NCBI RefSeq assembly: GCF_905220365.1
Contig: NC_061132.1
Span: 620,001 to 684,000 of the forward strand
Source of the DNA: Vanessa cardui
Lineage: Eukaryota; Arthropoda; Insecta; Lepidoptera; Nymphalidae
Length of the DNA: 64,000 bases
Direction: 5' to 3'
The position numbers were made by a program, and so were the translations under genes. How positions within the stretch are numbered: position 1 is the first letter of the stretch; each line of letters begins with the position of its first letter. The notes beneath the pieces are model-generated. The model searched no databases. It was given only the letters and a program-made list of their open reading frames with translations, and was not told the origin of the DNA. This document shows, piece after piece, positions 10,813 through 21,168 of the stretch.

Positions 10813-13088
10813 ATATGATACTGACAGACATATTTTGACAATTCAGTAAAAATATCATATCTGATTTAAATTTGTAACGATTAATTACGTCATTAAAAAG
10901 GTAAGATGTTGATATAAAACTAGACGTAGTAAAAAGAAGACTATTTTGAACCAAGTTATCATGCTATGTAAGTTTAATTTTATATGCAGTTGTCAGTTTA
11001 GTGCTTTAGTTACAAAAGGTACTAAGAGTCTACGACTTGATAAATGAATGAATTCGAAAACTGACGAAGGTTTTCTTACTCTGACTGTACCGTATACTCA
11101 ATAGCTACTCATATTTAAACGACAAACTACTACTGTACTAACACTTAATAATTTCGTATTCAGTTTGAAGCTAGGTAAGTGCCTAGTATTTTAAGGCCAT
11201 GGTTGTTGTGAATTTTTCATACTATGGCTACACTCGGTTGTAACCATTTAAAGCCATGTGAAGTTTTTTTAATTTATCTACCAATAATAAATAACACCAA
11301 AAACAATTACAATTCATGTAATAATACTACTCACATTATATAAATTTATGGCACTATATTAATTTACCAATATATATACTTTTACCGCCCATCTCAGAAC
11401 CTCGTTATCTTCTCCACTGACTGTTTAAAATCAACCGCCTTTTGTTTTTCTCGTGCCAGGCAGTACCAGTCGCAGCACCACGCCACGAGAGGAAGTGACG
11501 GGAGTCCCACAATACGGTGTAGATAACCGAACCAATAAAATCATACTAATAACCTATATATATATATTGCAATTAAAAAAAAGCATTACATAGAATTTAA
11601 AAATCAAAGCAGCACTAAATGTTATTATTTGAATTAAAATTATATAAGTACATATATTTAAAAAATCATGACATTCAGGGCTGAGGTTCCATAAAATCGA
11701 AAAAAAAATTTTCTTTTCCCATTTTACCTTTTAAAAAATGTTAGTAGTATGAAATGTTTACTCTTCAATCAAAACATGTGAGACGAAATACTACTTGTCA
11801 CTTTGGTTTTCTACCTCTCTTAAGTTGACGACAATATTGCCAGCCCTATTTTAGCATCTAAATTATCGAAACACGATTTTGATAATCTGCAATAATTTAT
11901 ATAGGATATTGCAAATACATTGCAAATCTTCCCAGCTAAGTCATTCAGAAAGAAACAAATTTTGACAGTTCGGTATGCTGGTTTACACTGTTTTAAATAT
12001 AATGGCGGCACTTCACTTGACATATAAAATGTATTTGTTTATTTGTATTTAATTTTTTACAGCGATTAGATTTCGCTGTAGGGGTTGCCCTACTTATTTA
12101 TTATTGTGATATTTATTTCCATAGACATTTTTATCTCTAATTTGTATGTTTTTTTTGACAATTTAAATTTGGAAAGGTCTTATTTATTTTCTTAGGATTC
12201 TGCCATTATTCGGCTAGTCTGTTTATTATCGGATTGTCTCTTCTATGGCTTTTCAGGTTGTTGTCCAGAATCTCCTTGGTAGTGGCCATTCATGTTACTG
12301 GCGCGTGTTTCTGTTGTTTGTCTTTATTATAATTAACGAATATTTTCGTGTGACAAAAATAGGAACCACCATTTTATATATTTATTTAATATTTGGGAAA
12401 TAAACAGATATAAAATATAATCTAATTACATAATACAGTTTAGATATCACATTATCCAGCGAAGTTTCCACCGATTGATAAAATATAAAATGCACTCATA
12501 TATTTTAACACAATAAGAAATAAATATTTGACAATATTAAAAGTATATAGTTAAGTTAATTTAAGAAGGTTACATATGTATATAATGAGAATTTGTACTT
12601 CGACGGCATTAAATGTAAATAAAATTATGAAAGATGTTGTGATAGATTTAATTTTTTTATCCCTACCATAGTAACTCACTCACACACATTTAAAGTTGTA
12701 ATAAAATGAACATTGTAAAATACGATAAAGTGTGATGTCTATTTCGAGCGACTTGACACCGAACATCTTCAACACGTAGGCATGAATCATAAAATTGAAT
12801 GCCAAATTTGTAAACATTGGCAATTTATTTAATCTTTTCATTCATTCGTTTCCATTACAAAATAAAATCCTGTGAAAATAAATCTATATAATATATCGTT
12901 TAATACCTTTCCCTTAAAATATTATAACGCAATATTTCACCTATTATAAGTAAGTATATTTTGGTCACTAGAATACCTTAAATTATTTATATTTAATACA
13001 ATTAGGACTCACCAAACATTTACCCGTTTTGATATAAACTTATATAATATTACCTAAATATTATAATACGTAAATAACAATTTTAAGA
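10813..13088. other. No gene recognised
   Basis: AT-rich, with short open frames only. The words 'tacagcgattagatttcgctgtag' region near 12060 and the GC-richer stretch at 11450-11530 were examined but could not be assigned to anything. Confidence 0.5.
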
Positions 13089-13475
13089 AAAAGAAAAACC
13101 GACTTCAAACGAAACACTATTTTAAAACAAATGAATATGCACGAAAAAGTAATAAAAATAATTGCGTATTCAACATATTTTTTAGAGTCTTCCTAAGTTA
13201 AATGAAATGAAAAATAATAGACTACTTAAAAGTCGATTAACGATTACATCATGTAGTTATAATTATTGGTATATTACACCGACTCCAAATATAACAATAA
13301 TTATAACTACATGATATAATCGTTAATCGACTTTTAAGTAGTCTAATATTTTTCATTTCATTTAACTTAGGAAGACTCTAAAAAATATGTTGAATACGCA
13401 ATTATTTTTATTACTTTTTCGTGCATATTCATTTGTTTTAAAATAGTGTTTCGTTTGAAGTCGGTTTTTCTTTTT
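13089..13475. repeat. Near-perfect palindrome, two arms of about 187 bp
   Basis: The left arm 13089-13275 is the reverse complement of the right arm 13288-13475 with only a handful of mismatches. The loop is about 12 bases. The arms begin AAAAAGAAAAACCGACTTC and the mirror ends GAAGTCGGTTTTTCTTTTT. Transcribed, it would form a very long hairpin RNA. There is no open frame. The outer word ACCGACTTC recurs inverted at 14610 (GGAAGTCGGTTG), so it may be related to the element at 14430-14635. Confidence 0.92.
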
Positions 13476-13839
13476 GTTAAAAAGCTTTATTTATTTTTTG
13501 ATTTTAAGTGAAGCTGATGTTGACTAACTATTTTTTTTTTTAATATGGATAGATTAAGCATTCCGTTTATATGAGTCAGAAACTCCTTCGAGGACAATTT
13601 CAAAGGAAACTTGCGAATAAAGCAAAAATAGACTTTCGAAAATGCGGATTTAATACGTCACGCGGCGTAAACTACAAGGATCCCTCGAAAGAGCTGTAAT
13701 CGAACTCAGCAAAAAAACTTTGAAAAAGACCAACTATATTTCGTACATCATATGACATCACATCACATACACAAAATTTGATTAAAGATAGTAAGAAATT
13801 CTGCCCCATATCGCACCCTAACTGCGAGCCGTATAGGAG

Positions 13840-14100
13840 TTCCATCACTACATAGTATAAAACAAAGTCGCTTTCTCTGTCCCTATATCTTTAAATCTAC
13901 GCAACGGATTTTGATGCGGTTTTTTTTAAAAGATAGTGTGATTTAAGGGGAAGGTTTGTGTATATAATACATGAACAATATAGTAAAGAAACACTGATAA
14001 TTTTAGAAGTTTGCGATGTGATGTCGTATATAAACAAATTCTGTAGTATATTTAGTATCAGTATTGCACCCGTGCGAAGCCGGGGTGGGTAGCTAGTTGA
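13840..14100 (+). repeat. Repeat I copy
   Basis: Words shared with 46610-46845 and, inverted, 24955-25110 and 33480-33660: 'ctacatagtataaaac', 'aaagtcgctttctctg', 'caacggattttgatg', 'aatatagtaaagaaac', 'aacaaattctgtag', 'cgaagccggggtggg'. A very common lepidopteran repeat pattern; class unknown. Confidence 0.65.
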
Positions 14101-14429
14101 TTATAATATTCGACTATGATAATTACATAAACATAACAACATTACGGAAGGAGACTCAAATATCCAAATAACCTATAAATAAAAGATTCGACCGAGTATC
14201 GCTAACGTGCTCCTCAGAATTGTTCCGTTCCCTTCCGTTCCGTTACTTTGACATGGATCCTGTGCTCAGAACCTTACCAAACTTTCACCAAATTACCCTT
14301 GAAGTATATATTTTATAATAAAAAAAGAATTATCAAAATTGGTTAACGTGATTTTGAACGTGATTTCAGTTATTCACCTATTTGTCGCGCATATACATAA
14401 TGCAAATTTAAGACTTATGTCGTTTTCAT

Positions 14430-14635
14430 ATGGATACCATCATCGGAAAAAAATAAAAAAAACCCACGGGAAGCACTACCGTTCAAACAAAAAAAAAATT
14501 ATCAAAATCGGTCCACCCAGTGAAAAGTTATGAGGTAACAAACATAAAAAAAAAAAAAAAAAAAAAAAATAAAAAAATACAGACGAATTGATAACCTCCT
14601 CCTTTTGGAAGTCGGTTGAAAAAAAAGTTTTAACG
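14430..14635 (+). repeat. Interspersed repeat with internal A-run, ending in CCTCCTCCTTTTGGAAGTCGG
   Basis: Contains 'atcaaaatcggtccaccc', 'gaaaagttatgaggta', a run of more than 20 A (about 14547-14569), then 'acagacgaattgataacc' and the terminal GGAAGTCGGTTGAAAA. I recognise the pattern as a frequent lepidopteran repeat end but cannot name its class. Confidence 0.6.
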
Positions 14636-15435
14636 TATTGTTATAGCATTAGTCATTTTAGTCATTATAAATACATAAATATTCTTATTACACTAATATA
14701 AATTTAACTTGTTCGACTTATTCCTAGTTAGGGTTAAGTACACTTTAAATAATTAAATGAAGTCTTAACTGAACATATACTTCTCTTTAGCGCCCTCTGT
14801 AGAATTGATTTGAATATGTTTACACAAATCAAAGGTATATGGCAAGTTTAACAATGTAATCAGAGATGGCGCTGCGAGATAACGTTCAGGATCTCTTAAT
14901 AATTTAGGCTAATAAATATACGGCAAATAATGTGTTGTAACATTATTTTCCATACGTTTATTAATTTAAAATGAAAAAATATATATTTTATTAAGTTCAA
15001 TCAGTACCACTATTAATCACTTTTTAAATCATATAGACCTCTAGTACACGTGAGGCCAATTTGTTCAGCCGATATTACCTTATTATTTCCTTTGATCATA
15101 TTTATAACTTATATTTTAGCATAGAAGATTTACTATAAATTATACAGTGATCATGTCTGAAATTCTATGGCGTGGTATCAAGCCTTAATTATATCAAAAT
15201 CATATGAATTAAATATCTATGTAAATCTTTTACTTGTTATAGTTATACATATGTTAAGTTACAATAATATTTTTTAAGTGACTTTTTAATATGATTAAAT
15301 AACTTTTTATGTTTCTTGAAATTATTATCTATTTGTTTCTTATGTGTATCATGTGTATAGCTTACATAATTTTTATTTCAATCAATAGAACTGGCAACAC
15401 TACAAAAGTCTTTCAAACCGAAATCTGATTGCCAA

Positions 15436-15525
15436 CCTTCTCTTTTGCTTTGACATTTCGTTCAAGCAAACGTCTATTTACGGCAATACACGTTTCGTGT
15501 CTTTACGACTTAAAAGTAAGTGTTT
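15436..15525 (+). promoter_or_regulatory. RpLP2: RpLP2 non-coding first exon with 5' TOP-like start
   Basis: A pyrimidine tract CCTTCTCTTTTGCTTT at about 15436 is the expected start of a ribosomal protein mRNA (terminal oligopyrimidine tract, used for growth-linked translational control). The exon runs to the donor GTAAGT at 15526. The 3' partner is the acceptor TTGCAG at 15861-15866, one base before the start codon, so intron 1 is entirely 5' UTR. The exact start site is inferred from sequence only. Confidence 0.75.
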
Positions 15526-15867
15526 TTAATAAAAATACTAATTTAAAATTGTGTCCCAATATTAGATTAATATAAATATCAGGCATTACTATGAATTTGT
15601 TATAATTTCACCGAGATTAACTTGGCTGAAAAACTAAGTGCGCGATAACCTTACAATGCAGTTGCTCATAAATTAAAGCTAGTTTGTTTTAGTTTATCTT
15701 GTGTCGCAACATTAATTAATGTGATTTTTAACACGTTCGTCATATTCTGAATGTAATAAAGTTATTTATCATCCGAAATTTACTTGTTGTATACGGTCAT
15801 ACGACCATGCGAGTGGCGCCGGCTGGTGTTATAAAGACCATGTGTAATATAAATGTGATATTGCAGA

Positions 15868-17564
15868 ATGCGTTACGTGGCCGCGTATTTGTTAGCTGTG
15901 CTGGGAGGCAAGGCAGCACCCGCCGCTGCTGACTTGGAGAAAATCCTCAGTTCCGTTGGTATTGAGGCTGACTCTGACAAGCTGAAGAAAGTCATCGACG
16001 AACTCAATGGCAAGACCGTTGAGGACTTAATCGCGCAAGGTAAACGATATTAAAATTTATTTGATATGTAGAGGTTATGTTTCTGTGAATTCTGGTTTTG
16101 GTCAACTTACTAGATATTTAGTTAAGAAATTTCTTACACCATATGTGTAGTAGAATTTTTACCTTAAAGGTAAAAGTTGTTAATTAAGCACTTTAGGTAC
16201 ATCAGCATACCTATTATTTATATCCTACTCATACGTAACATTGAATTTCATTAGATGAGATCATTAAAAATTGTATGAGTTCGCGCCAAACATCGGTGTA
16301 AGTTTGATGTCAAACATTAAAAAAACTCGTACGTGACTGTCACAGAAAAACAAACGATTACCATTCTATATTAAATGATGATATTACAACCATACCATCT
16401 TTCGTCTGAAGAACATTGCTGTTAACCTTAAACCTGATGCTTGTGCGCAAATCGAGCGACACGTGTGTGCGTCCGCCATATGTTAATGTGTGTTTGTGTG
16501 TGCGTCAGGTCGCGAGAAGCTGTCGTCGATGCCGGCGGGAGGCGCCGCCCCGGCCGCGGCCGCCGCGGCGCCCGCTGCTGCCGCTGCCGAAGAGAAGAAA
16601 GGTTTGTTTATCAATATCAACAAGATACCTAGCCCTAGCTGAGACGGCCCAGTGGTTAGAACGCGTGCATCTTAACCGATGAATGCGGGTTCAAACCCAG
16701 GCAAGCACCGCTATATATATGTGCTTAATTTGTGTTTATAATTCATCTCGTGCTCGGCGGTGAAGGAAAACATCGTGAGGAAACCTGCATGTGTCTTAAT
16801 TTCATCGAAATTCTGCCACATGTGCATTCCACCAACAACCCGTATTGGAACAGCGTGGTGGAATATGTTCCAAACCCTCTCCTTAATGGCAGAGGAGGCC
16901 TTATCCCAGGAGTGGGAAATTTACAGGCTGTTACTTTACTTTTTTTTTTACTTTACTTCCTAGCCCATAAGGTCCTCACAGTTTCCATAACTATGGAGTA
17001 GTCAAACCTTTAAGAGGAACATTTGTATAAAACTAATTATAACGAATGAATCGCGTATATTAATTATTTTTTTTTAAACATCCCGACGTTTCGAGCACTT
17101 TACAGCGTTCGTGGTCACGGGTAGACAACATTAAGGAACATTTGTGTTATCTTGAATCAATTCAGTATCTTATATTTCATAATATGGAGCGCCAAAAATT
17201 GAACTTTCAACACTCATCAATAAATACTCGACACACTTGCTTGTTTTGTCCCAAATCTATCTATTATAATACTGTAAGCAGTTGTAGTTTTTTTGTACAA
17301 ATTCAATGAATAATATATTCTTATTCATAAATCATAATACCTGGTATATTTATAGTACATGATGATTCGTAAAATCACCATCTTTCGACTGAGAAACAGT
17401 GCTGTTACATTTTACTATACTGATTCATAAAATAAATATAAGTATTTCTAGTGAAATTATTCATTTTACTAATATATTGTTTAAAATTTACAGAAGAGAA
17501 AGAGGCCAAGAAAGAGGAATCGGAGTCTGAGGACGAGGATATGGGCTTCGGTCTTTTTGACTAA
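15868..17564 (+). CDS. RpLP2: 60S acidic ribosomal protein P2, three coding exons, 111 aa
   Basis: One of the two small acidic stalk proteins of the large ribosomal subunit; P1/P2 dimers bind P0 and recruit and stimulate the translation GTPases. Coding exons are 15868-16039, 16509-16601 and 17494-17564; all borders are GT/AG and join in frame (336 nt, 111 codons plus stop), the usual P2 length. Exon 1 gives MRYVAAYLLAVLGG, the conserved P2 N-terminal dimerisation helix. Exon 2 gives the alanine/proline-rich hinge, very GC-rich. Exon 3 gives the charged tail ending SEDEDMGFGLFD, the signature that contacts elongation factors and ribosome-inactivating proteins. The start ATG at 15868 lies one base after the acceptor. 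Introns 2 and 3 host snoRNA-like sequences; intron 3 also carries a SINE-A and a small Penelope-like insertion, yet the coding exons look intact. Confidence 0.97.
16370..16442 (+). ncRNA. C/D-box snoRNA candidate 1 (RpLP2 intron 2), 28S guide
   Basis: C box ATGATGA at 16375-16381, D' box CTGA at 16406-16409, C'-like TGCTGTT at about 16417, D box CTGA at 16434-16437. The guide ACCATCTTTCG (16394-16404), just before D', is the exact complement of CGAAAGAUGGU, a conserved 28S rRNA segment. By the D+5 rule the methylated base is the second A of GAAAG. From memory this site corresponds to the position served by yeast snR39/snR59 (25S Am807) and human U32/U51 (28S A1511). The D box ends 71 nt before the 3' splice site, the classic intronic C/D spacing. 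The closing stem is weak here, which lowers confidence slightly. Confidence 0.8.
16628..16945 (+). mobile_element. SINE-A in RpLP2 intron 3
   Basis: Full-length copy of the 'gctgag'-headed variant, with body 'tgtcttaatttcatcg' and a tail GGCTGTTACTTTAC that differs from the GTTGTTGTTG tail of other copies. A and B boxes (GGCCCAGTGG, GGTTCAAACCC) are intact. It begins about 27 bases after the exon 2 donor, in the sense direction. Confidence 0.88.
17015..17145. mobile_element. Short Penelope-like insertion in RpLP2 intron 3, with 12-bp target duplication
   Basis: AGGAACATTTGT at 17015-17026 is repeated at 17134-17145. The 107 bp between them carry 'cgcgtatattaatta', 'cccgacgtttcgagc' and 'gtggtcacgggtagac', the same end module as the Penelope-like copies at 24711 and 39550, where a GIY-YIG remnant identifies the class. 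This copy holds only one end module. Confidence 0.82.
17352..17430 (+). ncRNA. C/D-box snoRNA candidate 2 (RpLP2 intron 3), same 28S guide
   Basis: C box ATGATGA at 17359-17365, guide ACCATCTTTCG at 17377-17387, D' box CTGA at 17389-17392, C'-like TGCTGTT at about 17400, D box CTGA at 17420-17423. It is a paralogue of the intron 2 candidate: identical guide, matching box order and nearly equal spacings, while the rest has diverged, as expected for a conserved snoRNA pair. The D box ends 70 nt before the 3' splice site of intron 3. A short closing stem can form (TTTAT before C, ATAAA after D). Target inferred: the 28S segment CGAAAGAUGGU. Confidence 0.83.
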
Positions 17565-17574
17565 ACTTTTAAAG

Positions 17575-18180
17575 GTGAGTTCGTTTAAAACACTCGTACA
17601 CACTATGTTAATATTATTATATGTGTTATGTTCTTTTGATATTACTTCTACGTAACAAATTTAAACAATATAATGAAGAAAGAATTCAATATAATTGGTT
17701 TTGTTTGTTTTATGTATGTCACATCACGATTCAGTGCTGCCAATATCATTTTGGCAATGAATTGCAGACATTTTTAAAGGTCTGTTTAATATGTGAGGGT
17801 TGTCATTGTAATATTTAAAGTAATATAGCTTTGTTTGGCTTTTGGGATCCTCGTGTAGACTACTACTGACTTTGGTATGTGTTGAGGTTAAAAGGGTTTG
17901 TGAGCCATTGTCACCGCGGATACAATCCCTCATCTTTGTTCCTAAAGCAGGCACATTGGTGTTGCCAGAAAGTTGTGACCATTTAACCATCAGGTGGCCA
18001 ATATAATTCCTAATAAATATACATATTAATGTTTGTCCCGTTGTCCACAGATGTGCAGTGCACGCGGTTTTTATTCCATTTAATGGTGTAAGCGTAAATT
18101 GACGGCAAGTGTGTTTCTGTGAAATATATCTTGCAAGAAAATCTTTGGAGTTTTATTTTCTATAAACATTATGCAATAAT
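17575..18180 (+). other. RpLP2: RpLP2 3' UTR intron and last exon
   Basis: Ten bases after the stop codon comes a strong donor GTGAGT (17575). The likely acceptor is TTGTCCACAG at 18041-18050. The last exon would then be non-coding and end near 18150-18180, where T-rich sequence and AATAAT-like words occur; no perfect AATAAA is seen, so the end is uncertain. Inside the intron, 17870-18005 is a decayed repeat B copy ('gtgagccattgtcacc' to 'accatcaggtggcc'). Confidence 0.6.
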
Positions 18181-18828
18181 CATTTCTCCTGTATATTAAG
18201 ACTTTTCAATTGATTTCTTAAGAGATAAGATTTTAATTAACATGGTTATTATTATGATTTAAGTTATAAATTGTTGTATTAATAAATAAGATTAATTTAA
18301 GACATTCGTAGATAATGTCGAAATTCGAGCTCCACTGAACAAAAGTAAAAAACATGGTAAATATCCTGAAATTAATAACTTCTTAATAGTTTTTTTAATT
18401 GTCCAACAAGTACCAACCCACGGTAATTAAATAAGTCTTATCTTATGATTTATTTTACATTTGATAAGTTGGAATGTTATGTTATTTCAGTCAAATTTGA
18501 CAAAAAGCTGGCTTTTGTATAATGTACTCTTGTTAGGTATGTAAATGCTAGAATTATTAATAGCAATGGGAACTATATTAAGTCAATAATGACTTATATT
18601 TTTATATATTTATGCTACAAGTTACCCATGCTTTCCTTAATTTCAGGTCAAAGATTAATATGTGTAAGTATATAGGCAGTTAAAATAAAAATGAAAAGCA
18701 AAGTAGTCACATTAAAAACAAGTAACACCCTCTTTTAAATGATTCTTAATTTCACATTGCTTAAACTGTGTTGGTATGGATGTTTCATCGAGATGGTTTA
18801 CTTTACTACTGAGCATATATGATTGGCT
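18181..18828. other. No gene recognised
   Basis: AT-rich spacer between RpLP2 and the next SINE. Confidence 0.5.
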
Positions 18829-19135
18829 TAAGAGTCGAGATGTCCCAGTGGTTAGAACGCGTGCATCTTAACCGATGATTGCGGGTTCAAACCCAGGCAA
18901 GCACCCCTGACTCATGTGCCTAATTTGTCTTTATAATTCATTTCGTGCTCAGCGGTGAAGGAAAACATCGTGAGGAAACCTGCATTTGACAAATTTCATA
19001 GAAATTCTGCCACAAGTGTATTCCACCAACCCGCATTGGAACAGCGTTGTGGAATATGTTCCAAACCTTCTCCTCAAAGGGAGAGGAGGCCTTTATCCCT
19101 GCAGTGGGAGATTCACAGGCTGTTACTTACTTTAC
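18829..19135 (+). mobile_element. SINE-A
   Basis: Full length, 'gtcgag' head but with the GGCTGTTACTTACTTTAC tail, so it mixes features of the two variants seen elsewhere. A box altered to TGTCCCAGTGG; B box intact. Confidence 0.88.
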
Positions 19136-20950
19136 TGTTTGCATCATCATTCCAAAGTGAAGATTGATTCAAGTGGTAGGTTTTATGTACATACACGTAC
19201 AATATAGTAGAGGAATACGGATAATTTTAGTGATTTTAAAGTAAATTTTAAATAAACGCATTTTTTTTTGCTTTTATATTGCAAACGCACACCACACAAT
19301 GTAGTGTACACCTTAAAAAGTCCGTGAAGGTATATTATGCTTATCTCTTAGGGATAACCCACAATGGCCATTTTTTATCCCTTACCTTTTTCAGAAATAA
19401 TGGCTTATTTTCGAAGCGATTTTAAATAGTAGAGCATTCATTCTTGACCAACTAAATGACCTTAAAAACATTGTGCATTTAATATAAATCAATATCGCCC
19501 TTCGGAAAATATATTTTCGAAGGTATTACAGATTTAAAATGCAAATACCGCGGATTGTATTGTCTAACGACTGAAAAACTGAACTTTGGTAGACATTCCG
19601 TAGTGTATTTAGTAATGGTATTGCAACTGCGAATCCAAATTCGGTCACTAGTATATAATCAACAAAAAATTGCAATATATGTCAATCGCAGTACTCATTG
19701 CTCTGTAAATTCACGTAGGCGCTGGACGCCCTGTGCTTATTGATAAATTTATCGACTATTAAAGTTTTTTAAGTCTTAAGAAGATAGCGAAAATAATCTA
19801 ATGCTCGTCGAAGCCAAGCTACTGATAATAATCTGGTCGAAACCAGCATTAAAATGTTCTGTTGTCATTACGAAATAAACCGTACTCTCGGATCTCTAAA
19901 TATATACTTGTATTGCATGCAGAATAAGAGACACAGACAAAGCTCAACTTTCTAGAGGTCCTTGAGCTATGACGGAGAGGAAGTCCTTATTATACAAATT
20001 AATTTAACCGTTTTCATTGTCAGTCTGGTTTGACAGGAAGATGTTTCCTCTCTTTGTCAGTAATTTAAAACTGATTAGTTACATTATTATAATTTGAGTA
20101 TATCTAGATAACTAAACAAATATCAAATCGTCGGCTGTCCCTATTACATAAACCATAGTTATGTACTGAGTCTTTTATTGGTTTAACTTCTAATAACTCT
20201 TCCAACTATTATTTTAAACTCCACGAGCAAAGAGCCTACTTACCTATTCAAAGACAATGAGATTTAGACAGACAATTTCATTAACTACTAACACTGAAAT
20301 GGGCACCAGAGTTACCGTGTTAAGGCCGAATGACCTTGCACCTCTTATCTTAGATACTAACGATACTTTTTAAGGGATCGTGTGCAAATATATATAATTA
20401 AATCAAAAAAAAATGGCGTACAAACGTGTCTTTTAAATAGAAAACATTAAAAAAAATGTTTTTCTTCATAGTTCTTTCATTATTGTGTGGTGGTACGGAA
20501 CCCTTAATGTTTATGTCTCGCATTTTTTTTTTAATTAATATGTATAATTGGATTTAATCTCCCTTTTCATAGATCCAGTTGTGGCACCGACTTAGCTTGA
20601 CTTTCCCTATTTAGGAGCAGACAGTCCCAATAGTAGAGGTGGACAGACTGTTAAGTATTATACTGATTGTGTATTTGCTTATAATTGTATCGATCTATAA
20701 AGTTTAAGTACATTATGTACTCCAAACTTATCAACAACTTATAAATTTTCAAGGCTAATGCTTATCTTACCGACGATAGTTATGCCCACATAGTGCACAA
20801 TATCGTGCATTAAATGCCATATCTTTAACCCTCATCTTTCATGTGGAGTACGACTTAGTTGCAACTAAGGGCCAATGAAAATCGAGGAACTATCGTTAAG
20901 CGTTGGCTATATCATCACACTTGCAGGCAAGTCTCGTCTTACGCGACATT
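19136..20950. other. Intergenic; repeat I fragments at 19175-19290 and 19545-19665
   Basis: The fragments carry 'aatatagtagagga' and 'cattccgtagtgtat' with 'attgcaactgcgaa'. The remainder is unassigned. A perfect 16-bp palindrome CTTAGTTGCAACTAAG lies at 20854-20869, about 300 bp before the first SDR gene. Confidence 0.45.
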
Positions 20951-20978
20951 AGATACAATGCTGAATCAGCACTATGCT

Positions 20979-21142
20979 GATAAGATAAGCGTATACGTGA
21001 TTTGGTCGGTATGCGTATACCGACATCAAATATCATGAAAATAAGTTTATCTGTCCTGTTACGCAAATCTATAATAGCATTAAGACAATCACCTGATTGT
21101 ATATTAGTTTAAAACATTTTTTATCTTGAAAAATAGTTCAGT
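20979..21142 (+). promoter_or_regulatory. SDR1 promoter: double GATA box, inverted GATA and initiator
   Basis: Overlapping GATAAGATAAG at 20979-20989 (190 bp before the ATG), an inverted TTATCT at 21047-21052, and an arthropod-type initiator TCAGT at 21138-21142 followed by ATCGAATA. The same order occurs before SDR2 and SDR3 and partly before SDR4. GATA factors drive midgut and fat-body genes in insects, so such tissue use is an inference. Confidence 0.55.
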
Positions 21143-21168
21143 ATCGAATAAAGGTTCCTAACGGTGAC

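Noticed and set aside
14547..14569. Poly(A) run as a sign of a processed pseudogene
   Set aside because: The flanking words belong to a common interspersed repeat with the run internal; no cDNA-like sequence precedes it.
16416..16682. Arginine-rich 88-codon frame overlapping RpLP2 exon 2
   Set aside because: Out-of-frame reading of the GC-rich alanine hinge of P2 and the snoRNA/SINE flanks.
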